The notes: generated from the sequence alone by a model not told the origin. Positions 47,302-57,729 are shown, counted from the stretch's first letter. The stretch is DNA of 64,000 bases from Tichowtungia aerotolerans (GCF_009905215.1 NZ_CP047593.1:2112900-2176899); one strand, 5' to 3'. Numbers and translations are program-made.

Positions 47302-47418
47302 ATGAAGGTAAAAGCTTCGGTGAGAAAAATCAGTGCGGACGATAAGATTGTTCGTCGTAAAGGACGTGTATACGTCATTAATAAACGCAATCCCCGCCAT
47401 AAACAGCGTCAGGGCTAA
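47302..47418 (+). CDS. rpmJ: Ribosomal protein L36, zinc-free form
   Basis: 38 residues, [10 protein letters not shown]...NPRHKQRQG. The positions that are Cys in the zinc-binding (C+) form are Ser, Asp and Asn here, so this is the C- paralogue. Bacteria use the C- form under zinc limitation; here it is the copy in the main ribosomal operon. Confidence 0.95.
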   Translation: MKVKASVRKISADDKIVRRKGRVYVINKRNPRHKQRQG

Positions 47419-47430
47419 AGGAGCAGATTT

Positions 47431-47835
47431 ATGCCACGTGTACTTGGAATTGATATCCCCGGCAGAAAGCGTCTTGAGTACGCTTTGACTTATATTTACG
47501 GCCTCGGCCTCGCCAAATCCCGCGAAGTGATCGCCAAAGCGGGGCTGGATCCGGCCAAAAAAGCGGACGACCTGACCGACGAAGATATTACAAAGATCGG
47601 TGCGGTGATTCGCGAAGGGTATGTGATTGAAGGGGACCTGCGTCGGGAAATCACGCAGAACATCCGCCGTCTCATTTCGATTAACTCTTACCGGGGTTCC
47701 CGTCATCGCCGCGGTCTTCCGGCTCGCGGACAGCGTACTAAAACCAATGCCCGCAGCCGTAAGGGCCCGAAACGCACAGTGGGTGCCGTTCGTGGTAAAG
47801 AGGCTCGTTCCGCCGCTAAAATCGCGGGTCGCTAA
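47431..47835 (+). CDS. rpsM: Ribosomal protein S13
   Basis: 134 residues: 'VLGIDIPGRKRLEYALTYIY', 'NIRRLISINSYRGSRHRRGL', then a basic tail. Ribosome-binding site AAAGGAG. Confidence 0.97.
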   Translation: MPRVLGIDIPGRKRLEYALTYIYGLGLAKSREVIAKAGLDPAKKADDLTDEDITKIGAVIREGYVIEGDLRREITQNIRRLISINSYRGSRHRRGLPARGQRTKTNARSRKGPKRTVGAVRGKEARSAAKIAGR

Positions 47836-47857
47836 CTTTTAAGCAAGGAATTCATTC

Positions 47858-48427
47858 ATGGCTGAAGAAACCAAAGTAGAAGAAACCGCTGAAGCGGTTA
47901 AAACCCCCGTTGTTGAAGAAACTGCGCCTGCAGCTCCGGCTGCCGCAGAAGAAAAAGCGGAAGCTCCTGCTGAAGAAAAAGCAGAGAAAAAGCCGCAACG
48001 TCAGAAAGACATTTTCGCGGCGATCGAAGGTGACAACGAAGAGGAAGCCAAGCCGAAACGCCGCATGAAAGGCGCCAAAAACATTCCGTACGGCATCGCT
48101 TTCATCAAAACCACTTTCAACAACACCATCGTGTCGCTGACGGATATGCGCGGTGAAGTTATTTCGTGGAGCAGCGCCGGACGCTGTGGGTTTAAAGGTT
48201 CCCGTAAGAGCACGGCTTTTGCTGCTACGACTGTGGCTCAGGAAGCTGCCCGTGGAGCCATTTCCCATGGAATGAATGAAGTTGAAGTTCGTGTGCAGGG
48301 ACCGGGCGCTGGCCGCGAGTCGGCGGTGCGTGCCATTCAGGCTGCCGGCCTTCGTGTTTCCTCTATTAAGGACACCACACCTGTTCCTCACAACGGATGC
48401 CGCCCGAAGAAGCAGCGTCGCGTTTAA
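47858..48427 (+). CDS. rpsK: Ribosomal protein S11 with long acidic N-terminal extension
   Basis: 189 residues, about 60 more than usual. The first 70 are Glu/Ala/Lys/Pro-rich ([17 protein letters not shown]...) and look disordered. The normal S11 follows: '[19 protein letters not shown]' to '[15 protein letters not shown]'. The start is supported by AAGGAATT upstream. The next ribosomal gene in most operons, rpsD, is missing; rpoA follows after 57 bp. Confidence 0.95.
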   Translation: MAEETKVEETAEAVKTPVVEETAPAAPAAAEEKAEAPAEEKAEKKPQRQKDIFAAIEGDNEEEAKPKRRMKGAKNIPYGIAFIKTTFNNTIVSLTDMRGEVISWSSAGRCGFKGSRKSTAFAATTVAQEAARGAISHGMNEVEVRVQGPGAGRESAVRAIQAAGLRVSSIKDTTPVPHNGCRPKKQRRV

Positions 48428-48484
48428 CGTGAATTATTAAACACCATACGAACCGGTTAACGCCCGGTTCTGGGAGACAATAAG

Positions 48485-49492
48485 ATGCCGATTAGATTAG
48501 GTCGTTTCGAAATGCCCAAACGGGTCGTCAAAGACGAATCCGTTTCCACCGAGAACTATGGAAAATTCATCGCCGAGCCGTTTGAGGCCGGATATGGACG
48601 CACCATCGGGAACTCTATGCGCCGTGTGCTGCTTTCCTCTTTGGAAGGCACCTCCATTTCTTCTGTTAAAATCAAAGGTGCACCGCACGAATTCTGCACG
48701 CTTCCGGGCGTTCGTGAAGATGTGACGGACATCGTTCTGAACCTGAAGAAAGTTTTGTTCAAATCCTATACCCGCGATCCGCAGGTTCTTAAGATCAACG
48801 TGCAGGGACCGGGCGAGGTGACTGCCGGCGATATCATTACGGTTGATGGAGTTGATGTTCTCAACCCAGACCACCACATCGCTACCCTGGATGAAGACGG
48901 TTCTTTTGTTGCTGAATTTGAAACCCGTGTCGGTCGCGGTTACTGCCCGGCAGAAGGCAACAAAAAAGAAGAACAGGAAATCGGTGTGATTCCGATTGAC
49001 TCTCTGTTCTCCCCGGTTTCCCGCGTAAAATACGAGGTGGATCGTTGCCGGGTTGGACGCCGTACGGACTATGACCGCCTGATCATCGAAATCTGGACGG
49101 ATGGCCGTGTGACTCCGGATGACGCTCTGACGCTTTCTGCAGCAATTCTGCGTCATCATCTCGACGTTTTCGTCAGCTACGACAAAGACCTCATCGAGTT
49201 CGAAGCGAGCGAGAAGCAGATCGACATCGAGAAAGAAGAGCTGCGTAAAAAACTGAATATCAGCGTCAACGAAATTGAGCTGAGTGTTCGTGCGGCAAAC
49301 TGCCTGAACAACGCCAATATCACAACGGTTGGCGAGCTGGCCCAGAAAACAGAAGCGGAAATGCTTAAATACCGCAACTTCGGTAAGAAGTCGCTGAATG
49401 AGATCAAACAGAAGATCATTGATATGGGGCTTTCGCTGGGAATGACTTTTGATCCGGATCTGTTGAACCCGCCGGCAAAAGATTTCGAATAA
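48485..49492 (+). CDS. rpoA: RNA polymerase subunit alpha
   Basis: 335 residues: the assembly domain ('IAEPFEAGYGRTIGNSMRRV', 'KKVLFKSYTRDPQVL') and the C-terminal UP-element/activator domain ('SVRAANCLNNANITTVGEL', 'FGKKSLNEIKQKI'). Confidence 0.97.
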   Translation: MPIRLGRFEMPKRVVKDESVSTENYGKFIAEPFEAGYGRTIGNSMRRVLLSSLEGTSISSVKIKGAPHEFCTLPGVREDVTDIVLNLKKVLFKSYTRDPQVLKINVQGPGEVTAGDIITVDGVDVLNPDHHIATLDEDGSFVAEFETRVGRGYCPAEGNKKEEQEIGVIPIDSLFSPVSRVKYEVDRCRVGRRTDYDRLIIEIWTDGRVTPDDALTLSAAILRHHLDVFVSYDKDLIEFEASEKQIDIEKEELRKKLNISVNEIELSVRAANCLNNANITTVGELAQKTEAEMLKYRNFGKKSLNEIKQKIIDMGLSLGMTFDPDLLNPPAKDFE

Positions 49493-49513
49493 TTTAAACT
49501 ATCGAGGATTATC

Positions 49514-49894
49514 ATGAGACATCGTGTAAAAAAAATTAAACTGGGCCGTCGCGGTGCACACCGTGATTCGATGCTCGCCAATATGGTTTGCAGTCTGATT
49601 GCCGAACGTCGCATCAAGACCACTCTGTCAAAAGCCAAAGTTGTGGCTCCGATGGCGGAGAAAATGGTTACGCTGGGCAAAAAAGGAACGCTGGCCGCTC
49701 GCCGTCAGGCATTGTCCGCACTCAAACAGGAAACTGTGGTGCAAGCGCTCTTTGACGAGATCGCCCCGGGCTTTGCAAATCGTGCCGGTGGATACACCCG
49801 GATCACCAAACTCGGTCCGCGGATGAGCGATGCTTCAGAAATGGCAATCATTGAATGGGTGGAAGCCGCTGAGCCGGCCGCTGCCGAAAAGTGA
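49514..49894 (+). CDS. rplQ: Ribosomal protein L17
   Basis: 126 residues: [20 protein letters not shown], '[15 protein letters not shown]', '[20 protein letters not shown]'. Last gene of the operon, followed by a terminator. Confidence 0.96.
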   Translation: MRHRVKKIKLGRRGAHRDSMLANMVCSLIAERRIKTTLSKAKVVAPMAEKMVTLGKKGTLAARRQALSALKQETVVQALFDEIAPGFANRAGGYTRITKLGPRMSDASEMAIIEWVEAAEPAAAEK

Positions 49895-49912
49895 GTCGGA
49901 GAAGCCGATGAT

Positions 49913-49953
49913 AAAAAGACCTCTTAAGCAAACTGCTTGGAGGTCTTTTTTTA
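49913..49953 (+). terminator. Terminator of the rpoA operon
   Basis: AAAAAGACCTC pairs with GAGGTCTTTTT, with inner AAGC/GCTT, then T-rich. Confidence 0.9.
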
Positions 49954-49990
49954 TTTAAGCGGGGAAATGGAAAAGCAAAGGGTAAACAAA

Positions 49991-50971
49991 ATGAGTCGCA
50001 GTGCATTTATCTCAGAAATTATTGAAAAGGCGAAAGCCAACCAGCGCACGATTGTGCTTCCGGAAGGGGCTGATGATCGGGTGACTGAAGCTGCTAATAT
50101 GATTGCCGCCGAAGGGATTGCAAAAGTAATCGTGCTGGGTGGCGAAGATACTGTCGCAAAGGTCGGTAAAGCGGTTACAGTGGTCAATCCGGAAACATCC
50201 GAGAAACTGGATGACTACGTCCAGGAATTTTATGAACTTCGCAAAGCCAGGGGCATGACTTTGGAGAAGGCGAAAGAAATCCTCCAGAGTGAGGTGAATT
50301 ATTTTGGAATGATGATGGTGCAGTGCGGTGATGCTGACGGTCTGGTTTCCGGTGCGGCCCATTCGACGGCAGATACGGTTCGCCCGGCGCTTCAGATCAT
50401 CAAGGGGGCCCGCAAAGGCGGCATGGTTTCCTCTCTGTTTTTCATGGTTTGCGAGGGAACTCCTTACATTTTTTCAGATAGCGGACTGGTTGAGAATCCG
50501 AATGCGGATCAGTTGGCTCAGATTGCTGTTCAGAGTGCGCAGACTGCGCTGCAGTTCAGTATGCCTGCCAAAGTGGCGATGCTGTCTTATTCAACCAAAG
50601 GTTCTGCCTGCAATCCGCTGGTTGATAAAGTGGTTGAAGCCACCGCGACCGCCAAACAGATTCTCGCTGATGACTTTTCGGGTTTGGACATCGAACTGGA
50701 CGGTGAATTCCAGCTGGATGCAGCCATAGTTCCTTCCGTAGCGGCTTCTAAAGCTCCCGGCAGCGGAGTGGCCGGTCAGGCCCGTGTCCTGATCTTCCCG
50801 GACCTGAACGCCGGTAATATCGGCTACAAGCTGGTGCAGCGTCTGGGCGGAGCCGAAGCCTACGGTCCGATCCTTCAGGGACTGAACAAACCGGTTAATG
50901 ATCTTTCACGCGGATGCAGCTCCGAGGACATCGTCGGTGTCGCCGCAATCACTGCTCTGCAGTCACTCTAA
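49991..50971 (+). CDS. pta: Phosphate acetyltransferase
   Basis: 326 residues from ATG 49991 (AAGGG ribosome-binding site; ATG 49967 also possible). Short Pta form without the N-terminal regulatory domains: 'VLPEGADDRVTEAA', 'DGLVSGAAHSTADTVRP', 'GSGVAGQARVLIFPDLNAGNIGYK'. Interconverts acetyl-CoA and acetyl phosphate. ackA starts 25 bp later. Confidence 0.95.
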   Translation: MSRSAFISEIIEKAKANQRTIVLPEGADDRVTEAANMIAAEGIAKVIVLGGEDTVAKVGKAVTVVNPETSEKLDDYVQEFYELRKARGMTLEKAKEILQSEVNYFGMMMVQCGDADGLVSGAAHSTADTVRPALQIIKGARKGGMVSSLFFMVCEGTPYIFSDSGLVENPNADQLAQIAVQSAQTALQFSMPAKVAMLSYSTKGSACNPLVDKVVEATATAKQILADDFSGLDIELDGEFQLDAAIVPSVAASKAPGSGVAGQARVLIFPDLNAGNIGYKLVQRLGGAEAYGPILQGLNKPVNDLSRGCSSEDIVGVAAITALQSL

Positions 50972-50996
50972 TCTTAAAAGGAAAACGGGCAAGGAT

Positions 50997-52202
50997 ATGA
51001 AAATTCTAGTACTCAATTCGGGTTCTTCTTCTATCAAATTCAAACTGTATGATGTCGATGCGCAGAACGACCAGTTCTCGGCTCTGTGCGAAGGTCAGGC
51101 GGACCGGATTGGTATTGAGGGGTCCAACATCACTCTCAAAGTCGCGGCTGACGACAGCAAAGAAAAGCAATATGGTGATCTGGCTAACCACAAGGTTGCA
51201 ATCGACCGGATTCTTCACATGCTGATGGACGGGGAAAAGGCCGTTCTCTCCAGTTTGGAGGAACTTGCCGGTGTGGGCCATCGCGTGGTGCACGGCGGAG
51301 AGGATTTCACTGCGTCCGCGCTGATTACCGACGAAGTAATTGACGCGATTGATCGCAATGCCGTTCTGGCTCCGCTGCACAATCCGCCGAACCTGATGGG
51401 AATCAAAGCGATGGCTGCGCTTCTGCCGGATATGCCGCAGGTCGCTGTTTTTGATACGGCAGTTCATCAGACGATGCCCAAAAAGGCATATATGTATGCT
51501 CTGCCGCGAGCTCAGTACGAAACCTACAAGATCCGCAAATACGGTTTCCACGGAACGTCGCACGGTTATGTGGCCCAGAAAGCGGCGGAGCAGCTCGGCA
51601 AGCCGCTGGAAGATCTGAAGATCATTACCTGTCATCTTGGAAACGGCGGTTCTCTGGCTGCTTTTATGAACGGACAGTCCGTGGATACCACGATGGGCTT
51701 TACGCCGCTTGATGGAATCATCATGGGAACCCGTTCCGGGACCATCGATCCCTACGTTCCGCTTTACATCCAGGAAACACAGGAGCTTAACCCGGCTCAG
51801 GTGAGCACCATGATGAACAAGCAGGGCGGTCTGCTCGCGATTTCCGGCAAGAGCGATATGCGCGACAATGTGCAGGGCGCGAAAGAGGGTGATGAAGGCT
51901 GCAGGCTGGCCATCGAAATGTTCTGTTACAGTATCCAGAAGTTTATCGGTTCGTACATTGCCGTCATGAACGGCGTGGATGCGATTGTTTTCACCGCCGG
52001 AGTCGGTGAAAATAATGCCATGCTGCGTACAACGATCATGGAAAACTTCACCTTCATGGGCGTGGAAATGGATGCGGCGAAAAATGACGCTAACGAGACC
52101 CTTATCTCTACGGCCGCTTCCACAGTGGCCGTGCTCAAAATTCACACCAACGAAGAGCTTGTGATCGCACTCGACACCTTTGGGCTCATTTCCGGGAAAT
52201 AA
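50997..52202 (+). CDS. ackA: Acetate kinase
   Basis: 401 residues: 'MKILVLNSGSSSIKFKLYD', 'RKYGFHGTSHGYV', 'HLGNGGSLAA', 'FTAGVGENN'. With pta it forms ATP from acetyl-CoA (acetate fermentation) or activates acetate. Confidence 0.97.
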   Translation: MKILVLNSGSSSIKFKLYDVDAQNDQFSALCEGQADRIGIEGSNITLKVAADDSKEKQYGDLANHKVAIDRILHMLMDGEKAVLSSLEELAGVGHRVVHGGEDFTASALITDEVIDAIDRNAVLAPLHNPPNLMGIKAMAALLPDMPQVAVFDTAVHQTMPKKAYMYALPRAQYETYKIRKYGFHGTSHGYVAQKAAEQLGKPLEDLKIITCHLGNGGSLAAFMNGQSVDTTMGFTPLDGIIMGTRSGTIDPYVPLYIQETQELNPAQVSTMMNKQGGLLAISGKSDMRDNVQGAKEGDEGCRLAIEMFCYSIQKFIGSYIAVMNGVDAIVFTAGVGENNAMLRTTIMENFTFMGVEMDAAKNDANETLISTAASTVAVLKIHTNEELVIALDTFGLISGK

Positions 52203-52207
52203 TTCAG

Positions 52208-52828
52208 ATGGCACCTGCAAAAAAAGCATCCAGCGCGTATGTCTGGTTCGACACGGAGTTCACCTCGCTCGATCTCGACGAAGCACGCCTGCTTCAGGTG
52301 TCTGTTATGCTGACCGATAAAGACCTCCGGCGGCTTACGCCGTCGGAGGATGACCTGAACCTCTATGTGCGGGTTGACGAGGAAACACCTCTCAGCCCGT
52401 GGGTTCAGAAGCACCTGCCCGATCTCGTCAAAAAATGCCGCTCGCGCTCGGCGGTTCCGGTCGATGAGCTCGACGGGAAACTGACTGCGTGGGTAGACCG
52501 CTGGTGCGGCACGCCGATCAAAACAATCCAGAAACGTCCGCTTATGGCGGGCAACAGCGTTCATAACGACTGGATTCTGGCTCGAAAGTTTTTCCCGGAA
52601 TTCGTCAGCCGTCTTCATTACCGGCTTCTGGATGTTTCCACGCTGAAAGTGCAGTGGTTTGATGCCGCGGGTGGTGCGGAGTTCGACAAACAGGACGCCA
52701 AACTCGTCAAAAAGTATTTTCCCGAAGCCGATCTGCGCCGCCTGCGTCAGCACGACGCTTATTACGACATTGTTGCCTCTGCCGCCGAACTCGCTTATTA
52801 CCGGGCACACACAACGTTTACTGTCTGA
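52208..52828 (+). CDS. orn: Oligoribonuclease-like 3'-5' exonuclease
   Basis: 206 residues. DEDDh exonuclease: DxE in WFDTEFTSLDLDEARLLQVSV, Asp in AGNSVHNDWILARKFFPEF, and His/Asp in RQHDAYYDIVASAAEL. Orn degrades di- to pentaribonucleotides, including pGpG. A little longer than E. coli Orn (181). Five bp after ackA. Confidence 0.87.
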   Translation: MAPAKKASSAYVWFDTEFTSLDLDEARLLQVSVMLTDKDLRRLTPSEDDLNLYVRVDEETPLSPWVQKHLPDLVKKCRSRSAVPVDELDGKLTAWVDRWCGTPIKTIQKRPLMAGNSVHNDWILARKFFPEFVSRLHYRLLDVSTLKVQWFDAAGGAEFDKQDAKLVKKYFPEADLRRLRQHDAYYDIVASAAELAYYRAHTTFTV

Positions 52829-52843
52829 TGTGTTGTCAGGTGC

Positions 52844-55800
52844 TCATCCGCGTTTCTGCCATTTGCGCCGCGCGGGTGGGCGAAGCAGCGGATTCTGACG
52901 GGAGACGATTTTTACGCAATCCTCGCCGAGCAGTTGTTCAAGTTCGTGTCCAAGCTGCTGGGTGGCCTCGACGTAGTAGTCTCGATGCGCTTTGACGAAA
53001 ACTTTTTCGCCGCTGTCGAGCAGGATGCAGATGGAGAGCGGCGTGAGGCCGGGGTTTCGTTTGGCGATTTCCTGAATGGTTTTCAGGCGCTCTTCTGTTA
53101 CAGAGGCTTCGGTTAGATGGATACTTACTTTTTTAGTGTAGCGCAGCCCGGCATCAGTCAGCGGGATGATTTCCGACACCTGAACTTCGAGTGAATCACG
53201 GAAATCGAGCGCAATTTTTGCCCCGACCATGATGGCTTTCCCATCATCCAGAAACGGTTCCAGATTTTGGAAATCATCCGGCCAGACCACCGCATTGATG
53301 GCGCCGTCAAGTCCTTCGATGACGAAGCGGGCATATGGTCGCGGCGGATCCTTTTTGGTGAACATTTTCCGGTATTGGTCCACGAGTCCGCCGAGGCGGA
53401 CATAAATCTCTTTTTCTCCTTTGCTCAGCCGCTCTTCGTATTCTTCGAGGTTTCCGATGCGCTGCAGGGCAAAAGTCTTGAGCGTCCATTCATGTGCGGC
53501 CAGCGGATGGCCGGATACATAGAATCCGATCAGTTCTTTTTCGGTGGAGAGCATTTCGTTTTCGTGCCATGGCGCGGCATCGGGAAGTTCTTCATCCCCG
53601 ACGGTTTCTTCTGTTTCTCCGCCGCCCAGCATATCAAACATGTTTCCCTGTCCGCTGGCGCGGTCTTTAGCGGCTTCGGCTGCACGGGCAAGAGCGGTCC
53701 CGATGCCTTCGAACAGCCGTGAGCGGTGGATGCCGGTAAAATCGAACGCTCCGCATTTGATCAGGTTTTCGAGCGCTTTTCGGTTCAGTGCCTGCGAGTC
53801 GACCCGGCTGCAGAAATCGATCAGTCCTTCATAAGGGCCGTTGGCATCGCGCTCGGATACCAGGGCGTCGACAGCGCCGCCTCCGACACCTTTGATTCCG
53901 GCCATGCCGAAATGAATGGCTCCCTTGGTCGGGCGGAAGCGGGCGATGGATTCGTTGACGCTCGGGGGGCGGATTTCAATGCCCATTTCCTTCACTTCGG
54001 ACAGAACCCCCGCGAGTTTGTCGGGATTGCCCATTTCTGCCGAGAGCAGGGCGGCCATGAATTCTTCGGGGTAATGCGCTTTGAGATAAGCAGTCTGAAA
54101 AGAAACAAATCCGTAGGCGGTTGAATGCGATTTGTTAAATCCGTATTCCGCAAATTTGGCGATGTTGTCAAAGATTCTGTTGGCGAGCTTTTCTTCTATA
54201 CTGTTGGTTTTTTTGCAGCCTTCAACGAAATAGCTGCGCTGCTCGTCCATCACCTCTTTTTTCTTTTTACCCATGGCGCGGCGAAGGATGTCCCCTTCGC
54301 CCAGCGAAAAGCCCGCGAGGTCGCGCGCGGCCTGCTGGATCTGCTCCTGATAAACAATGATCCCATTGGTTTCTTTCAGGATCGGCTCGAGAATCGGATG
54401 GTCGTATTTAACCTTTTCCTTGCCGTGTTTACGCGCGTTGTAGGTCGGGATAAACTGCATGGGGCCCGGACGATAAAGCGCCAGCACCGCGATGATATCC
54501 TCAAAACAGTCGGGATTCATCTGTCGCAGGGTATCGCGCATTCCGGGACTTTCCAGCTGGAACACGCCGGCCGTATCCCCTCGGCAGAACAGATCGAACG
54601 TTTTTTCGTCATCGAGCGGGAGTTCCATCGGATCGATTTTAATGCCGTGGTTGGCTTCAATATGATCGATGGCTTCCTGAATGATCGTCAGGTTTTTGAG
54701 GCCGAGGAAGTCCATCTTGAGCAGGCCGATTTCTTCCGTCGGCCCTTTTTCAAACTGGACAACCGTCATGCCCTCCTTGCGCTCGCGTGTGAGCGGGATG
54801 ATGTCGATCAGCGGTTTTTCGCCGATCACCACTCCGGCGGCGTGCATCCCCGTATGGCGCGGCAGGCCTTCGAGTCTCGGCGCGTATTTCATGATCGCGC
54901 GCGCGGTTGGGTCCGTTCGGCAGGCGAGGGCAAAGTCCGGACTGTCCTTCTGCGCGGTCTGCAGGTTTTTGGTCATGTCCGGAATGAGCTTGGCGACCTT
55001 GTCGCACTCAGAGAGCGGCAGGTCGAGTACGCGTCCGATATCCCGCATCAGCGTTTTTGCGCCGAGTGTTCCAAAAGTGATAATCTGTGCTACACAGTCC
55101 TCGCCGTATTTTTCGCGCACGTACTGGATAACGGCCTGCCGTTTGGTGGGGCAGAAGTCGATATCGAAGTCGGGGGGTGAGACGCGGTCCGGGTTGAGGA
55201 ATCGTTCAAAAATCAGATTGTACTTCAGCGGATCGATGGCCGTGATTCCCAGCGCGTAGGCCAGAATAGATCCAGCCCCCGATCCGCGCCCCGGACCGAC
55301 CGGGATGTCGTTTTCTTTGGCCCAGCGAATGAAGTCGGCCACCACGAGGAAGTAGTTGACATAGTTGGTCTGCTTGATGATGCCGACTTCGTACTCATAC
55401 TGTTTTTTCACTCGTTCGCCGAGCTCATCTTCCGGGTGATCGAAATCTTTCAGGTTATAAAGTTTTTCCAGTTCGCGTTTCCCGATTTCCATTAGGTGGT
55501 CTTCTTTGGAAACGCCTTCGGGAAGAGGGAAGAATGCCGGGAAGTGGAGCCGTTCGGCGGGCAGGTCGAACTCAAATTCCACATTGCAGCGCTTGGCGAT
55601 CTCGATGGTGTTGGCGAGCGCTTCCGGCTGGTCGGGGAAAAGCTGCTGCATTTCGGCGCCGCTCTTCATATAGAACTGGTTGCCGGGGTAGCGCATTCGG
55701 TTTTCGTCGGTCAGCAGGTGCCCCTGCTGCAGGCAGATCAGCACATCGTGCGCTTCATGGTCGGTCTGTTTGATATAGTGGACATCGTTGGTGACCACCA

Positions 55801-56401
55801 GCGGAAGTCCGGTGATTCTCGCCACCTCAAGCATATGCCTGTTTCCCTCTTTCTGCTCCGGCATGCCGTGATCCTGCAGTTCGAGGTAAAAATTATTCGG
55901 TCCGAGAATCTCTGAGTATTCATGGGCCAGAGCGACAGCTTTGTCGACGTCTCCCGCCGCTGCGGCTTCAGTGACTTCACCCTTCAGGCAGGCGGAGAGT
56001 CCGATGATGCCGCCGCTGTACTCGCGCAGCAGCTTTTTGTCGATGCGCGGTTTATAGTAGAATCCTTCGAGGTGAGCTTTTGAGACCAGCTTCATCAGGT
56101 TCTCGTAGCCCTTGTTATTTTCGGCCAGCAGCACCAGGTGCATGTTATCGGCCTGAGACGATTTTTCGTCCATACCGTTGCGGGCGACATACACTTCGCA
56201 GCCGATAATGGGTTTGATGCCTGCGGAATAGGCTTTTTTATAGAACTCGACCGCGCCGTAGAGGTTCCCGTGGTCGGTCATGGCCACATACTCCTGCCCC
56301 AGAGCCTTGGCGGTCTCCATGATCTCGCCGACTTTGCAGGCGCTGTCGAGCAGGCTGTATTGCGTGTGAAAATGAAGATGGCAGAATGGAACAGTTTTCA
56401 T
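52844..56401 (-). CDS. dnaE: DNA polymerase III alpha subunit
   Basis: Replicative polymerase, 1185 residues. N-terminal PHP domain (HLHFHTQYSLLDS), palm with catalytic Asp residues in PPDFDIDFCPTKR and downstream 'GLLKMDFLGLKNL', helix-hairpin-helix and OB domains ('EYEERLSKGEKEIYVRLGG'). Convergent with orn. Confidence 0.97.
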   Translation of the reverse strand: MKTVPFCHLHFHTQYSLLDSACKVGEIMETAKALGQEYVAMTDHGNLYGAVEFYKKAYSAGIKPIIGCEVYVARNGMDEKSSQADNMHLVLLAENNKGYENLMKLVSKAHLEGFYYKPRIDKKLLREYSGGIIGLSACLKGEVTEAAAAGDVDKAVALAHEYSEILGPNNFYLELQDHGMPEQKEGNRHMLEVARITGLPLVVTNDVHYIKQTDHEAHDVLICLQQGHLLTDENRMRYPGNQFYMKSGAEMQQLFPDQPEALANTIEIAKRCNVEFEFDLPAERLHFPAFFPLPEGVSKEDHLMEIGKRELEKLYNLKDFDHPEDELGERVKKQYEYEVGIIKQTNYVNYFLVVADFIRWAKENDIPVGPGRGSGAGSILAYALGITAIDPLKYNLIFERFLNPDRVSPPDFDIDFCPTKRQAVIQYVREKYGEDCVAQIITFGTLGAKTLMRDIGRVLDLPLSECDKVAKLIPDMTKNLQTAQKDSPDFALACRTDPTARAIMKYAPRLEGLPRHTGMHAAGVVIGEKPLIDIIPLTRERKEGMTVVQFEKGPTEEIGLLKMDFLGLKNLTIIQEAIDHIEANHGIKIDPMELPLDDEKTFDLFCRGDTAGVFQLESPGMRDTLRQMNPDCFEDIIAVLALYRPGPMQFIPTYNARKHGKEKVKYDHPILEPILKETNGIIVYQEQIQQAARDLAGFSLGEGDILRRAMGKKKKEVMDEQRSYFVEGCKKTNSIEEKLANRIFDNIAKFAEYGFNKSHSTAYGFVSFQTAYLKAHYPEEFMAALLSAEMGNPDKLAGVLSEVKEMGIEIRPPSVNESIARFRPTKGAIHFGMAGIKGVGGGAVDALVSERDANGPYEGLIDFCSRVDSQALNRKALENLIKCGAFDFTGIHRSRLFEGIGTALARAAEAAKDRASGQGNMFDMLGGGETEETVGDEELPDAAPWHENEMLSTEKELIGFYVSGHPLAAHEWTLKTFALQRIGNLEEYEERLSKGEKEIYVRLGGLVDQYRKMFTKKDPPRPYARFVIEGLDGAINAVVWPDDFQNLEPFLDDGKAIMVGAKIALDFRDSLEVQVSEIIPLTDAGLRYTKKVSIHLTEASVTEERLKTIQEIAKRNPGLTPLSICILLDSGEKVFVKAHRDYYVEATQQLGHELEQLLGEDCVKIVSRQNPLLRPPARRKWQKRG

Positions 56402-56740
56402 AGGTCAGAGGGTTCATCTTACCGATTCGTCCGCATGGAAAAAGGCCGAACTTTTCCAAGCTTCGGAAAATCAGGATTCGGTTTTTCCAACCCTTGGAAA
56501 ACCAAGTATTTCCGCCGGAAAATTTTTTCCGGGGTTTTAAAAACCCGAGTGGCCGGGTCTGGTTTGTGGTGCCGGGGCGGAGGCTTGGAAAGCGCCGTTT
56601 TCTGAGCGAATTCAGCTGTCGGGTTACTGCGGTTTTTGTCCTTTCATGAGTACCATAGCTTGAAAGCGGTTGCAGTTGCGGCTAAATTGCTTCCCTTTGA
56701 TTTTAAATAGAATGGAATCAACTGCGAAACGATTGGGTTT
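56402..56740. other. dnaE/trpS divergent gap with two dyads and a promoter
   Basis: No gene. Two copies of the host dyad at 56452-56470 and 56483-56501 (the second perfect) lie 50-100 bp upstream of dnaE. A sigma70-type promoter for trpS has TTGAAA at 56660-56665 and TAAATT at 56683-56688 with 17-nt spacing. Confidence 0.6.
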
Positions 56741-57706
56741 ATGATGAGAATATTATCTGGAATACAGCCGTCCGGAAAACTGCATATCGGGAATTACTTC
56801 GGAATGATGAAACCCGCTCTCGAGCTGCAGGAGCAGGGCGAGGCTTTTCTGTTTATTGCCGATTATCATGCACTGACGACAGTTCATGATGCGTCGGCGC
56901 TGCGCCAGCAGGTCAGGGATGTGGCGCTCGACTTTCTGGCGGCCGGGCTCGATCCGGAAAAAACGGCATTTTACCGCCAGAGCGATGTCCCCGAAGTGCA
57001 GGAGCTGTCGTGGCTTTTGTCGATTATCACACCTATGGGGCTGCTGGAGCGCTGCCACTCCTATAAGGACAAACTTGCCAAGGGATTTGCCGCAAGCCAC
57101 GGACTGTTCGCCTATCCGGTGCTGATGTCTGCGGATATTCTGATTGTGCAGTCCAATCTGGTGCCGGTCGGCCGCGACCAGAAGCAGCATCTTGAAGTGG
57201 CCCGCGATCTGGCCATCAAGTTCAATAACCAGTTTGAAGAGGTTTTCACGATTCCTGAGCCGTCCATCCGCGACTCCGTGGCGGTTGTGCCCGGCGTTGA
57301 CGGACAGAAAATGTCGAAATCCTACGACAACACGCTGGAAATTTTTGGAGATCCAAAAGCGCTCAAAAAACGCGTGATGAAAATTGTGACTGATTCCAAA
57401 GAGCTGGAGGATCCCAAAGATCCGGACACCTGCAATGTGTTTGCACTCTACAAACTGTTTGCTTCAGACGAAGAACTGGCGGATCTGGCCGGACGCTATC
57501 GGGCCGGGAACTTCGGCTACGGCACTGCGAAAAAGGAGCTGCTCGCGAAAATCAACGAGCATTTTGCTCCGATGCGCGAGAAGCGGGCGGAACTTGAGAA
57601 CAATCTGGATTATGTCGAAGAGGTTCTCTCCAGAGGGGCTGAAAAAGCCCGGGCAGAGGCACAGAAAACGCTTTCGGCCGCCCGCAGGGCCGTCGGGCTG
57701 GAATAG
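56741..57706 (+). CDS. trpS: Tryptophanyl-tRNA synthetase
   Basis: 321 residues, class I: HIGH-type motif LHIGNYFG and KMSKS in GQKMSKSYDN. ATG 56741 or 56744. First of trpS-scpA-scpB-pheA. Confidence 0.96.
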   Translation: MMRILSGIQPSGKLHIGNYFGMMKPALELQEQGEAFLFIADYHALTTVHDASALRQQVRDVALDFLAAGLDPEKTAFYRQSDVPEVQELSWLLSIITPMGLLERCHSYKDKLAKGFAASHGLFAYPVLMSADILIVQSNLVPVGRDQKQHLEVARDLAIKFNNQFEEVFTIPEPSIRDSVAVVPGVDGQKMSKSYDNTLEIFGDPKALKKRVMKIVTDSKELEDPKDPDTCNVFALYKLFASDEELADLAGRYRAGNFGYGTAKKELLAKINEHFAPMREKRAELENNLDYVEEVLSRGAEKARAEAQKTLSAARRAVGLE

Positions 57707-57729
57707 AAGAACCCGCAACCATGGGTTGA

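Noticed and set aside
54125-55180. Open frame opposite dnaE
   Set aside because: Shadow of dnaE; no start signal or family.
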